Source: Semisulcospira habei
Taxonomy: Eukaryota > Mollusca > Gastropoda > Semisulcospiridae
Length of the DNA stretch: 64,000 nt
Direction: 5' to 3'
NCBI GenBank assembly: GCA_036245525.1
Contig: BTPG01000001.1
Span: 224,881,748-224,945,747 of the forward strand
Numbering within the stretch: position 1 is the stretch's first letter; each line of letters opens with the position of its first letter. Positions 10,462 to 20,361 of this stretch are shown here, piece by piece. Below the pieces are notes generated by a model, which saw nothing but the letters and a program-made list of their open reading frames with translations, did not search any database and was not told the origin of the DNA. Position numbers and translations under genes: made by a program.

Positions 10462-10546
10462 TTAACCATTTGCATGTCAGTAGTGGATTTAGTCGCGATG
10501 ATTCCTGTAGGAATCATTACGACAAAAACTGCTACTAAAGGGTTAA
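10462..10546. mobile_element. Foldback MITE family C, copy C1
   Basis: An 85-bp unit with TTAA at both ends that is almost entirely a palindrome centred on TCCTGTAGGA (about 10506). It lies in D2HGDH intron 1, just upstream of exon 2. Arms read TAGTCGCGATGATTCC and its inverse, with several mismatches. Confidence 0.75.
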
Positions 10547-10751
10547 AAAAAAAACAGATGTGTATTGACATCATGCCACAAGCAAACAACACAGTGTGCA
10601 GCAACAGTGTGCCAAAGCGGGCATGAAAACAGCTGGAATTTGGGGTTGGGGTGTGGGGGGGGGGGGGGGAGGAGTGAGGTGGTGATAGTCGGATGGTGGG
10701 TCGGTGGGGGGGGGGGGGGAGTGATGTGGACACAGCCTCTCTTTGTCTATC

Positions 10752-10766
10752 GCTCGCACACACACA

Positions 10767-10837
<71 letters not shown>

Positions 10838-10843
10838 GCGGAG
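10752..10843. repeat. (CA)n/(CG)n microsatellite with poly-G tracts nearby
   Basis: CA repeat ending in a CGCGCG run, in D2HGDH intron 1. Two G-runs of about ten or more lie at 10650-10715. Long reading frames over this tract are artefacts. Confidence 0.95.
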
Positions 10844-10869
10844 CTGCAGTATCAACTATCTTTGCCTAC

Positions 10870-11170
10870 CTCTGACAGTTTTCAACCAGTCTGTGTTGTA
10901 CCCGTCCAATTCAGAGGGATCTGTGATGAGTCGGCCTGACACGATGCGTTCAAAAGACGACACATCAGCGTCTGTCAGTGTAGCGAACAGTCCTCTTTTA
11001 AGGTGGGGGTAGCGCTCACTGGTCAGGCCTATCTTTGACGACTTGTGATACGACACACTTGAGTGAAACTTTCTAGCATGGCTGCAATCACAAAACCGTG
11101 AAAAAAAGGTTTTGTTGTGTAGCAGAGAGCTTCTGTTTACACCAAGGATCACAGTTCTTACAGCGTGCAT
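10870..11170 (-). CDS. D2HGDH: D-2-hydroxyglutarate dehydrogenase, exon 1 with start codon
   Basis: Begins at the ATG at 11170. The first 35 residues are rich in Arg, Ser and hydrophobic residues with almost no acidic ones (MHAVRTVILGVNRSSLL...), as expected for a mitochondrial targeting peptide. There follow LTSERYPHLKRGLFATLTDA, VSSFERIVSG and ITDPSELDGYNTDWLKTVRG, which match the N-terminus of animal D2HGDH. It ends in phase 1 at GTAGGC and joins exon 2 to complete the RG-A-SQ sequence. The start is the first Met in an otherwise convincing leader. The protein is a homodimeric flavoenzyme of the mitochondrial matrix; its loss in humans causes D-2-hydroxyglutaric aciduria. Confidence 0.95.
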
Positions 11171-11365
11171 GGCTGTCGCGGTATCACTGGTCCAAAGGAC
11201 GGAATCTAGTGAAGCGCTGGGTCACACTGAACTGAACCTCCGCCTTATCGCATTTGACAACAAACCAGAGTAGCTTCCCTTGGTTTTGTAGAATTAATCT
11301 CCCTTATGTCCGAAATATCCGCTATGTAAACATTGTTTTCGCGTGTGACGGCCGTGTCACCAAAG

Positions 11366-11388
11366 ACAATACATAATGTATTGTCTGG
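11366..11388. promoter_or_regulatory. Palindrome upstream of D2HGDH
   Basis: GACAATACAT-A-ATGTATTGTC is a 10-bp perfect inverted repeat about 200 bases upstream of the D2HGDH start codon. It may be a binding site for a dimeric regulator, but nothing beyond symmetry supports this. Confidence 0.25.
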
Positions 11389-11399
11389 TGTCACTATGT

Positions 11400-12810
11400 T
11401 TGCATGCGTTCGTGCGTGCGTGAGCGTGTTTATGTGTAGGCGCGCTCTCCTGCGTGCGCTCTTGTGCGTTTCTTCTTCTTCTTTTGCCAGGGTTCAGTGC
11501 CAGCCATGGGTCACTCAGCCTGCCCGGCGTCAACTCTCAGTCTAGACCTACTCCAGACTCACTGATCAAACTGACTAGTCACTCCGACGCGCCACGGTTA
11601 GTTCATCATTCAGTTTGGTGGCGGTGCGCGCTTTAATAGTACCCCCCCCCCCCTCCTCCTCAACAAACAAACAATAAAAAAAAAAAAAAACCACTATAAC
11701 TACTAATATACTATTCGGCCTATCCCGGCTGCGGCCGATTGGGGCCGGGCGGGGGGTGGGGGTGCCCGGGAGAGGGAGGGGGGGGGGGCCGGTGGAGACT
11801 GCATGCGGCCGCCCGCACTGAGGGGCCTATGTGTTACTATAGAAATTCAATAACTGAAGCAGAAAGGATCAGCCTCCGGAAAAGAAACTCATACGTAGAT
11901 GCCCGATCAGTTCTAGGAGTCAATGCCGGCACAGCCGGCACGGCTGTCAGCTACTCAGTGCGATGTAAAACGGCGCTGAGATCAGTCAGGGGGTCCCGGG
12001 CGGCGCATATCGTCAGTCCCGCCATTCAGTTTATCCACACTGAATAGCCCAGGTAGGCCTACGTCATTAGCAGTGTATGATGACGCCGGTCAGTGACTTG
12101 AACTTGAGAAAACATTTTCGTCACTTGACAGCAAGATGACTTCACTGATGGCACGCCGCTTGACTGAGTTGAGAAGGCTCCGTTACGGGAAGAACAAGAA
12201 AAAGTAAATACTGTCTAATTCTGCGGCACCGCCAGCTAAATCAGTCTTTTTACTAAGAGAGATCTGCGGCGCCGCGAGACTAAAAACATCCACTGACGTC
12301 AGTTCAGTCAAAACTGAGCGGTGGAGATCTTTGTCGGTCTAGCGGACGAACTGAATGCGGAGTTTATTAACCCAAACAATGGTTCCTCTCAATTTACATT
12401 GTGCGCCATGATATCTACGGGTGGCGGTGAACTTAGCTGTTCCGAGAGCGTAAGGGTGCAAAATATCTTATGCGACAGCACTATCTCATCAGTCAGCTCA
12501 GTACAGAGTTAATGGGTCACCAATTCTGAAAGCCGAGTCAGTCGTTGTAGGCCTATTCGGCCGGGCCTCGGTTCTAGAGCCCCCCCATACTAACTGAGGC
12601 CCCGGCCGGGGTTACACTGTCGCTGAGTTGCGACAAATGAAAGACAACGCAAAATTACAGACGTGTACATTTAACGTGCAACATAACAGAGTACCATTTA
12701 CTATCTCAAACGGGCATCAGCTCAGAATTTATTTAGCTTGTTCATTCTCTGCAAATAATCAACAAAATGCACATCAAGACCATTCAACGATATTCAGTTG
12801 ACCATATTCC
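11400..12810. other. GC-rich region upstream of D2HGDH, no gene recognised
   Basis: Rich in GC and CpG, with poly-C (11641-11653) and poly-G (11780) tracts, as in a CpG-rich promoter region between D2HGDH and the CPTP gene. Open frames at 11739-12047 and 12321-12512 on the plus strand show no recognisable similarity or domain. Confidence 0.45.
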
Positions 12811-12814
12811 CAAG

Positions 12815-12915
12815 AAGCAAAAGGCCATCGGGCCGACGTCGGCCGCCGTTGGCCCGCACATGGCCGCCGTGCGCGGGCCAACGGCGCGGGCTGACGGCAG
12901 CCCGATGGCCTTTTG
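12815..12915. mobile_element. GC-rich foldback family D, copy D1
   Basis: An inverted repeat of about 100 bp: left arm AAAAGGCCATCGGGCCGACG then TCGGCCGCCGTTGGCCCG, right arm the reverse, ending GGCCTTTTGTGCATTGG. GC content is far above the surroundings. Seven more copies or pieces occur in the window. A frequent outer border is CAATGCGCAAA. Confidence 0.8.
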
Positions 12916-13027
12916 TGCATTGGATTGCAGCTTTTTTTCAGGACCGATAATGTAGGCGGGCCCGCAATACACAAACAAGAACAATAAAACGGCTCGGCAC
13001 ATCATACAATAATATACCCACTTTCTT

Positions 13028-13167
13028 ATGCACACGCACGCACACATAACACCTGCACACACACACGCACGCACGCACGCACGCCGTTATCACACACGTA
13101 CACGCGCCGCGCACGTACAATCGTACGCGCGCGGACACACACACACATGCGCGCGCACACACACACA

Positions 13168-13202
<35 letters not shown>
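13028..13202. repeat. (CA)n/(CGCA)n microsatellite
   Basis: Alternating CA, CGCA and CGCG tracts. Reading frames such as HTHTHT or VCVCVC on either strand come from the repeat. Confidence 0.95.
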
Positions 13203-13208
<6 letters not shown>

Positions 13209-13327
13209 TGATCAGTCGATTTGTGAAGGGTACTATGCAGTAGGTCACAGTCAACATCATTATAATCACAACGCATAAGCGATATAAACGGTCTTCTGCA
13301 GACGGAGTATCACTGGGCACCCATCAA

Positions 13328-13442
13328 CAAGAGGTCATTTGGCTGACCGGTGTCGGCCACCGGCAGTAGCCTCCTGGCCCGCGCTCGACTGTGCACGGGC
13401 CGACTGCGGCTGACGTCTGCCCGATGACCTTTTGCGTACTGG
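13328..13442. mobile_element. GC-rich foldback family D, copy D2, diverged
   Basis: Same design as the copy at 12815 but with many mismatches: AGAGGTCATTTGGCTGACCG on the left, CTGCCCGATGACCTTTTGCG on the right. It lies 400 bases from that copy. Confidence 0.6.
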
Positions 13443-14043
13443 GGAGAAACATTTTGTAAAGTGAACAAAATATGTTACTGACTCAAGCACAACCTGAAAG
13501 TGTGCAGTAAGGCATGTCAGAAATACACATACGTCATGTTTAAATGTTTACTCTTTCATTGCAGGGGCATGCTGGGGGCACACTGGGGTTCTCGTGAGTC
13601 CCAGCAGACAACATGATTTCACTGTAGTTTGAGCTTGAGAGAACAGACGCGTTACAGCAAAGGCGGGTACACACACATATATATACTTTGGTTAGAGAGA
13701 GAGTAATGTCAAGAACATTCGCTCACCCACACCGAGATTAGTGACTATACAAAAATAATTAGAGTATGCACCGACAATGACCTGATCGAATTATTTTGGT
13801 TTAATTAGTTTGTATGTAATCACGTCCAAATGCACAGCAAGCAAGGGCCTGCACATCAAGCAAGGGCTTTTTCACGGAGTAACTTGACTAACTAAATTCC
13901 AGTTTCAAGTACATGTACCCTGGCACCGGCCCGGGATGACTGGCCGGGACTAATCACTGACTATCTCTGTCTTCTCTTTTAGCCTGTTCAGTGTCATAGC
14001 TTTCGTCCCAGGACTTACGGCCAACGGATTCAAAGTGGTGTCA
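13443..14043. other. Non-coding stretch, nothing recognised
   Basis: AT-rich sequence with a short tandem AGCAAGGGC pair near 13850. No coding signal. Confidence 0.5.
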
Positions 14044-14109
14044 GCAAACGGCATAGATCCTCATGAGCCCCCGCAGTTGCGGGGGCTCATGAGGATCTAT
14101 ACCTCTTGC
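14044..14109. mobile_element. Foldback MITE family B, copy B2
   Basis: Arms GGCATAGATCCTCATGAGCC + CCCGCA with a 2-base loop. The right flank shows the family's outer end TTCTCGGCATTGAACGGGTT (14131-14149). Confidence 0.8.
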
Positions 14110-14511
14110 AGTTGATGGTGTTCAGATTTTCTCGGCATTGAACGGGTTACGATACATGTACATAACAAGGGAAACAACGAAATTATTCAGAGCACTCAGC
14201 AACAGTTAGATCCCCCAATGTATCGAGGTACCCAACTGGGTGCCCATAAGGAAGGGGTCAGGAGAGCTGACTGTCGGTTTGTCCAGTGAGGAGTTATTCC
14301 CCTTGGTCCGTACACTGAGTCTGCCAGCTCTTGTCTCCCTTTTGGTGTGACCTTCGTTTTCAAAGCTGAAGGTGGATTGATGATTGTTCGTGATTAATTC
14401 TTTCACTGCCAGTGGGCGCAACTTGTGCTATTCAGTCGAATCACTGTAATTCAAGACAAATTATATCCCCAAGCCGTCAAACATGAACGGTGGATACAAA
14501 GTACTAGTCAC

Positions 14512-14620
14512 AGCAAGAGGCATAGATCCTCATGATCCCCGCAACTGCGGGGGCTCATGAGGATCTATGCCTCTTGCGGTTGGGTGGCGTTTTAATTATT
14601 CTCGGCAGTGAAGGGGTTAA
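14512..14620. mobile_element. Foldback MITE family B, copy B3
   Basis: Core hairpin 14512-14579 (one C missing from the left arm), then CTCGGCAGTGAAGGGGTTAA. This gives the clearest view of the family's right terminus, ending in TTAA (14617-14620). Confidence 0.85.
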
Positions 14621-14726
14621 CGCAGGGAGGCAGGATCGAAGACTAGCTCACGGCTGCTACGACTGAAGGATTCAGTAGATGAGACGCTAATTTTCCCCAA
14701 CGTCTATAATTGGGTGAGATTTGTCC

Positions 14727-14790
14727 TGCAACATCCATTTTGAATGAGGCATGTCAGGCCGTGCGATTCTGACTTAAAATGGATGTTGCA
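14727..14790. repeat. 15-bp stem inverted repeat downstream of CPTP
   Basis: TGCAACATCCATTTT (14727-14741) and its exact inverse (14776-14790) enclose a 34-base loop, about 110 bases beyond the CPTP stop codon. It could be a MITE end pair or a structure in the 3' UTR. Confidence 0.6.
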
Positions 14791-14896
14791 AAACTCATTA
14801 TTCGTCTGATGAACACGATTTGTTAATTGCAGGTTTTAAAGCCTACCTAAAGTCTTTGTGTACAGGCCGTAGATTTCCTCCAAAATTAATATCACG

Positions 14897-15121
14897 TCAA
14901 GGAATATTCTGCAGATTTTGTTTTTCGTACAGTCTCTGAGTGACGTCAAAGATGGGCTGTCCGGCTGCTGTGACGTCATCGATAAGTGTGTGGACCTTGC
15001 TGTAATCGTGTTTGCACATGACGTCAATGAGCGTTTTCTTGGACGGCAGCATGTAGACGGCGATGGCCGCGATCTGTCGGGTCACCCATGGGTGGTGTTT
15101 GGATAAGGTGCGACTGTAGAC
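14897..15121 (-). CDS. CPTP: Ceramide-1-phosphate transfer protein-like, exon 3 and stop
   Basis: Encodes VYSRTLSKHHPWVTRQIAAI, then AVYMLPSKKTLIDVMC, HTLIDDVTAAGQPIFDVTQR and LYEKQNLQNIP-stop. The HPW motif, with its His, is the hallmark of the glycolipid-transfer-protein fold and lines the lipid headgroup site. The ending ...LYEKQNL..IP matches the CPTP/GLTPD1 type. 225 nt, entered in phase 0 after ATGTTACAG. With the other two exons it yields 224 residues, close to the usual size of about 214. CPTP moves ceramide-1-phosphate between Golgi and plasma membrane. Distinguishing CPTP from GLTP proper rests on overall sequence. Confidence 0.93.
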   Translation of the reverse strand, partial: VYSRTLSKHHPWVTRQIAAIAVYMLPSKKTLIDVMCKHDYSKVHTLIDDVTAAGQPIFDVTQRLYEKQNLQNIP

Positions 15122-15173
15122 CTGTAACATACGAAGAAATGAAAGCTGAAGTCACCTTTTCAGGGCGTTATTC

Positions 15174-15284
15174 TTAACTCCCTCACTGCCGAGAAAAAAA
15201 TGTAGCAAGATCCAACTGCAAGGTACATAGATCTTCATGAGCCCCCGCGATTGCGGGGGCTCACGAAAATCCATGCCTCTTGCT
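15174..15284. mobile_element. Foldback MITE family B, copy B4, in CPTP intron 2
   Basis: Left terminus TTAACTCCCTCACTGCCGAG (15174) and core hairpin 15216-15284 with a CGATTG centre. It lies about 50 bases upstream of the CPTP exon 3 acceptor (minus-strand sense). Confidence 0.8.
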
Positions 15285-16151
15285 AAGACCAATTTGCTTG
15301 GATCCATGTTTTTTAGGCGGTGTTGGCTTTTGGTGGTTGAATGCACCAAGATTTCAGAAACAAAAACGTACGTACAGTGCCAGGGACGAGGTTTATAACT
15401 TCATGTGCATGCAGCCACCGGTTTTGTCAGCATAAACAGTATCGGTGGCGGCATGCGCAAATGTGTGTTTTGCATAAATCTGAAGACGCATTTCAGCACC
15501 TATTGTGTTTGCTGTGCCTTGTGAACTAATAAACTTAATGAAATTTAACAGCAGTTTGGGCACGCAGCAAAAGCACACGCGTAATCACACTTATTTATTA
15601 TGCGCTGCCGTTAGCGTGTCATTCTACGTTTAACTGTTTCTGGCACTAATAGCGTTGTACTTCTAGAACGGAGCGGAGTCATTGTCAGGTTACTTGACGA
15701 CGTATGCTGAACTGGATTCTCCTGTATCCAAATGAACCTTAACTAGACCTGTGTGTAGCGTTTCGTAACCATCTGTTACAGAAGCGCATTTTTAGTCCCC
15801 CAAGCCGTCATGACATGTTTAATACAATACTCGCCCTTTTTGCATATGCTGAAAAAGTTTTCTTCTACTAATTAGCATTGACAATGCCATCGCATTTTGC
15901 AGACATGAACACAAACTACGGCCAAACTGACAACGCATAACAATCATTTTTAACGCTATTAACATACAAAGATAATAAATTGTTGCGATTTGCTTTTGAT
16001 TGATTAACTCACAGGCTAGGGTCCAGATATGATTGAAGGGTAGTCCCCACCCTGTGGATTAATCATTTTGATTTAACACCCACGAAGTAATATCGAAATA
16101 AAGTAAAAACAACATTCTTAGGTCGAGTGCCGTGCTGACGTAATAACGTAC
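15285..16151. other. CPTP intron 2, otherwise featureless
   Basis: The rest of the roughly 1-kb intron between CPTP exons 2 and 3. No further element or gene is visible. Confidence 0.6.
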
Positions 16152-16446
16152 CTCTGACGCAATATGAGAGGTCTTGGCGTGTTCGTCACTCTGGTGGATC
16201 TGCCTCATGAACTCCAGGATGAACTCCAGCGCCCAGTGCAGACGTAGAAACTGGCGCGTGCCGGACGGGTGACGACCTTTGAGCCCCACGATGCCCTCTG
16301 CCACCTCGAACTGCATCATGGACTGTAGGGTGTCGTAATGTGCGCGTGACGTCTTGGATGACGCGCATCTGTCCTCGATGGCGCGCAATTTGCCCTCAAG
16401 ATCTTTGGCCACGAAGCCGAACAGTCTGCCAGTTAGGCGGAAAAAC
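16152..16446 (-). CDS. CPTP: Ceramide-1-phosphate transfer protein-like, exon 2
   Basis: Encodes FFRLTGRLFGFVAKDLEGKL, RAIEDRCASS, HYDTLQSMMQFEVAEGIVGL, GTRQFLRLHWALEFILEFM and DEHAKTSHIASE. The aligned Asp/Lys segment (AKDLEGKL) and LRLHWALEF match the headgroup-binding helices of the GLTP fold; the R-L-H-x-A-L-x-F pattern is typical of CPTP and GLTP. 295 nt, between CTCGTCTCAG and GTACGT. It enters in phase 2 (AG from exon 1 plus G) and leaves in phase 0. Confidence 0.93.
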
Positions 16447-16500
16447 CTGAGACGAGAAAATCTAATTACTCTAAATTCTCTATGTTATACAGTCGGCAAA

Positions 16501-16607
16501 CCAATGCGCGAAAGGCCATCGGGCGACGTCGACTGCCGTTGGCCCGCGCACGGCCGTGCGCGGGCTAACGACGGCCGACGTCGGGCCAATGGCCATTTGC
16601 GCATTGG
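16501..16607. mobile_element. GC-rich foldback family D, copy D3
   Basis: A complete copy with CCAATGCGCGAAAGGCCATC at left and GGCCATTTGCGCATTGG at right, centred on CACGGCCGTG. It starts about 55 bases upstream of CPTP exon 2 in the minus-strand sense (intron 1). Confidence 0.85.
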
Positions 16608-16702
16608 CAAAGGGCATCTAATGGAAAAAAACAAACAAAAAAAAACCCTCAGAAAAAGGGATGGATGAGAAGCAGTTGCGTGTCAATGAACAACAACAAC
16701 AA

Positions 16703-16756
16703 TTACACTGGTTGTCTCCCTTGATCATCCGTAGGGAATCGAGATACAACCAATGT
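16703..16756. mobile_element. Foldback family E, copy E3, diverged
   Basis: ACACTGGTTGTCTCCCTTGA ... GGGAATCGAGATACAACCAA. Outer arms match the sharper copies at 34557 and 27430. Confidence 0.55.
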
Positions 16757-17387
16757 TCAACGACAATATCAACAACAAACAACGTCGGGTATATCCTGTA
16801 TCAGTAGGAAAATAATCCTGCAAGATTTAACAGTATGAGACAATAACTGTATTTTTTTAAAAAGAATGAATGAATGAATGAATGAATGAATGGAACAAAT
16901 GAATAAAAAAGAAAGAAAAAAGGAATAACAAAGAAACGCACAAACAAGTTTTAGTTAGCTAGTTATTTGGGTTTAACGCCGAGCAAGCAACTAAGGACAT
17001 CTCACGGCGGAAACGAACAAACAAACAAGCAAACAAACACACAAACAAATTCTATTAATAAAGGAAACAAAGACGCAAACAAGCAAACAAATTTTGAAAT
17101 TAGGAAGTGTTTTGATGAGAAAGTGAAAAAAATTTGAGAGTTCCACATCATTATTGACCTTGTTTATTTCTGCTTCAAGTGTTTTGTATTTTAGTTTGTC
17201 CTTCACAGCAGCCAAAGAAGTTATCTATTTGTTAAAAAAACGTGTTAGGAGTTCATTGTTTTCGTTATCGTTCTAGTGCGGACGCACTGTAAACCTACAG
17301 AGTTCACGTTAGGGTCATCTTTCTCGTGATTTGTTTTATCGCAAAATGATTTCACGTCACAGTCCTTGTGCTATCTCCTACCACGTG
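16757..17387. other. CPTP intron 1 stretch, AT-rich
   Basis: GAAT tetranucleotide repeat (16866-16892) and AAAC-rich tracts. No gene. Confidence 0.5.
16951..17010 (+). repeat. Short interspersed motif K, copy 1
   Basis: GTTATTTGGGTTTAACGCCG followed by AGCAAGCAACTAAGGACATC and CACGGCGG. A second copy, about 80 percent identical by eye, lies at 49843-49906. Nature unknown. Confidence 0.5.
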
Positions 17388-17452
17388 CAGGTGGCATATA
17401 TTCTCGTGGGTCCCTGCAGTCGCAGGGACTCGAGAATATTATACCACTTGCT
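17388..17452. mobile_element. Foldback hairpin H
   Basis: Arms CATATATTCTCGTGGGTCCC and its inverse, with outer CAGGTGG / CCACTTG. The design resembles family B but the sequence is distinct. Intron 1 of CPTP. Confidence 0.65.
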
Positions 17453-17756
17453 GCCACAGATAGGCTCGGGCTTTCACATACTCAGGTTTGCGTACTTGCA
17501 GCTAGTGGGTTTTAATGCACGTTATCTGCGCTGATGTACTACTGTTGTGTCTGTGTGTTTTTAAGTCCCTTATATTTATAGAAGGGACTTTTTAGGACAG
17601 GTCGCGGTGGGGCGAATTTAATAGCATGTCCATGATGTTAAAGGCGGGCGAGCAGGCTAAACCTCTAACAATTGAAGTCACAAGATAACAATTACGTAAT
17701 GTCTAGTTGCGCTAACAGTCTCTGCTGAGCGTACATTTGGCGCGAAAGCGCCGTAT

Positions 17757-17843
17757 GTGCGTATGTATGTATGTATGTATGTGCGTATGTATGTATGTAT
17801 GTATGTATGTATCTATGTATGTATGTGCGTACGTATGTATGTA
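17757..17843. repeat. (GTAT)n microsatellite
   Basis: GTAT/GCGT tetranucleotide tract; the HTYIHTYI frames opposite are artefacts. Confidence 0.95.
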
Positions 17844-18240
17844 AACAAGAGAATCTCCGATATTTTTGTACACACAAGCTTGAAACTTGGCGAAATACTT
17901 TCTTAAGTGGGTGGCTAAGACAGCCTCCGAGCATATTGTAATTGAATGTCTCACTGAAGACATAAATAACCGTTTATAGGAAGTCGGTTGACCCAGATTA
18001 GAGTCCGTAATTGTTGTCATATTTACTTGAACTTTTGCGTATAGCTAGCTTGGATCGGAGTTCGTTAGCCAGCTTTGTATCCTTTCAACTTCTTTAGTAA
18101 AAATTAATTCTTTTTAGAAAAGAATTAAAACACTAAAAAAACCTTTACTTCTAGAGAAAGTCAGACAGTGGCGGTGACGTAAAACAGGCAACTCCGTCAC
18201 CACGCAGACACTGACATAATACTGTAAAAATGGCGTCATT

Positions 18241-18776
18241 CTCTCTCGCGCGCGCGGCTCTCTCTCTCTCACACAAACATGCGCGCATCTCCAAGAGGAA
18301 TAGATCTTCATGCGCCCTTCAGGCGCATGAGAATCTATACCTATTGGAGATGTTTGGAGCACGCGCGCACGCGGCACGCACTAACACGCACACACACAAC
18401 CGGACGCGCTTTCAGAAGAGCATGCAGGTGACCCGTGTACTTGGTATATCATGTAGCTAGGTAAAGTCAACCTGCTTTCACAAAACTATAGCAAGACTCA
18501 AATTGTACCGTGAAGTTCTAGTTTTGTCACCATTTTCTCAAGCCTATGAAGCGAAAGTGAAACCTATATCACGTAAAATATAAAATTACGTAAAAACTAA
18601 AACTTAAGACATGACAGTTGACGTTTGACAAATCAATGACGCGTATGTCCTTTTCAATAGGAGATAATTCAACATCAGAATAGGTCAAAGACAAAAGGTA
18701 GAGACAATTGACAGCGAGGACAGCTCTCATATAGAAGGCACTTTGTGGGTTATGGTTCATCCCATCTTGTTACTAA
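18241..18776 (+). repeat. Repeat family L, copy 1, with internal hairpin
   Basis: Begins with a CT/CA tract, then a hairpin (18286-18352) whose outer arms are CATCTCCAAGAG / TTGGAGATG, then about 370 bases shared with 37972-38385 and, inverted, 47150-47690 (for example GTAGCTAGGTAAAGTCAACC and CTCATATAGAAGGCACTTTG). The three loci are far apart, so this is a dispersed repeat. The class is unknown. Confidence 0.7.
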
Positions 18777-18841
18777 ATTAAGGGCGTGTCGACGTCACGT
18801 GGGAGGCAAACCTTGGAGTGTTGCTCATGTAAGCGATGGTC

Positions 18842-19050
18842 TAACCCATTTAGTCCAGCGGGGGATGGATCGACCATGATATTTCAAGGGTAGTGTCAGA
18901 TTAGCTTGGCGCCTGATGGCGCCAAGCTAATCTGGCACTACCCTTGAATTATTTTGGTCGATCCATCTCCTGCAACTGGTACACAGTCCGGCGTTAGGTG
19001 ACACCTGAAGAATTGTGGGAAAATATGGCCTTGGGGTTAAAAAGGGTTAA
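18842..19050. mobile_element. Foldback MITE family A, copy A5
   Basis: Long arms (18863-18970) run from GGATGGATCGACCATGAT to the inverse, with core TTAGCTTGGCGCC-TGAT-GGCGCCAAGCTAA. This is the T-type subfamily: CAGATTAGC rather than CAGAATAGC, in both arms. Confidence 0.85.
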
Positions 19051-19826
19051 AACAAAATTTCATCAGAACTCATTTTATTTTTTTGTTCCATCTCTTTCAA
19101 CCCTTCTCTCTTTCTTAATTCAATTCTCTCCTCTTTTCTCTCTCTCTCTTCGTTTCTTTCCTCTTTTTTATATTGTCCCTTTTTCTCCTTTCTCCCATCT
19201 ATATGCTTGTTTTTTTTTTGTTTTATTACTCCGTCTTCACTCCCCACCCGGGTCTGCCCTCGAGAATCTGGGTGAGATTAACAACTTTTTAAGAGACCCT
19301 TTTTAGTTTTCAAAGTCACACCGAACAACCCCAGAGGGTGGGGTTTGCTCTAACTTCTGAGGCTAATGTCTCTGTCTCCCCTTGGTCCATTCACCCGTGT
19401 TTGCCTTTCGTAAGTTCTCCCTTTGGTGTGGTTTGCATGTAGTTATTGATATTGGACGTGTTTAGCTAAATGGACTAATGCACCTAGAAGATAATAGGTT
19501 ACGCGTTTGCAGTTAATGCATGGTGTCTGCCATTTCCCTGTACATATTCTGCGATTGCAACATTTTCTGCTCTAATTTTATTATTTGTTTTGTAAATTCG
19601 GGTTCGATGAATTAGCATAAAGCACTGAAATACTTTTAAGCAAATTAACTTGTTAAAAAACAGCCACTGTTTATTTTTATAACAACTAACGCTTTGGTTC
19701 CTATCGTTGAACATATTTCTTTTACGTTCTGACGCTCTCATTATACGTTTAGTTTTCCGTTTATTTTCGTCGTGGCTCATGCTGACCAAAGCCGGGTTAT
19801 ACTCAGAATGAGGGCGTTATTCTACT

Positions 19827-20040
19827 TTAACCCATTCAGCCCTGTCGCACTACAGCAGGAGATGGGTCGACCATGATAATTCAAGGGTAGTGCCAGATTA
19901 GCTTGGCGCCTTTTGGCGCCAAGATTATCTGGCACTGCCCTTGAATTATCATGGTCGACCCATCTCCTGCAAATGGTGCATAGTCATTAGATGACACCTT
20001 CAAAATTGGGGAAATACGGCCGTCGGGCTGAATGAATTAA
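19827..20040. mobile_element. Foldback MITE family A, reference full-length copy A6
   Basis: A clean 214-bp unit with TTAA at both ends. Left terminus TTAACCCATTCAGCCCTG; right terminus GTCGGGCTGAATGAATTAA. Core arms extend over about 53 bases each (19859-19968): AGGAGATGGGTCGACCATGA, TAATTCAAGGGTAGTGCCAG, TTAGCTTGGCGCC, loop TTTT, then the inverse. The sequence between the hairpin and the right terminus (GCATAGTCATTAGATGACAC) is unique to one side, so the unit is asymmetric. No coding capacity. The TTAA-CCC ends are those expected of piggyBac-type elements. Confidence 0.9.
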
Positions 20041-20263
20041 AGAAACGGCTATGCATCTTTTTCGAACATGTGATTACTTTTACACTCAGATGTTTCTAGT
20101 TACTTTCAAGACTTTCTCGTCATATGCATTGTGCCGATACACGCAGGTTTTCACATCGAGTGCCGAAAGGCTGACACTTTATAAGATATAGTCTGTCGAG
20201 CTAATGTGTGAAAGTCTTGCAGCATATGACGCTAATAGTGAAAGAAAATCTGTATCTGTAAAT

Positions 20264-20361
20264 TTAACCCATTCACTGTTGAACAAAACCCAAATTCAAG
20301 AGACATAGATCCTCATGAGCACCCGCATATGCGGGGGCTCATGAGGATCTATGTCTCTTGA
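20264..20361. mobile_element. Foldback MITE family B, copy B6
   Basis: Left terminus TTAACCCATTCACTGTTGAA; core 20296-20361 with one A for C in the left arm. CPTP intron 1. Confidence 0.8.

Noticed and set aside
12135..12207. 24-codon basic mini-ORF (MTSLMARRLTELRRLRYGKN...)
   Set aside because: Too short, no relatives recognised, and open frames of this size are common by chance in GC-rich DNA.
12828..12955. Frames with [19 protein letters not shown] in several places
   Set aside because: They arise from family D palindromes; the same peptide appears at each copy and on both strands.
14044..14109. GC-rich hairpins as rho-independent terminators
   Set aside because: The DNA is eukaryotic, the hairpins are dispersed repeats with MITE termini, and most are not at gene ends.
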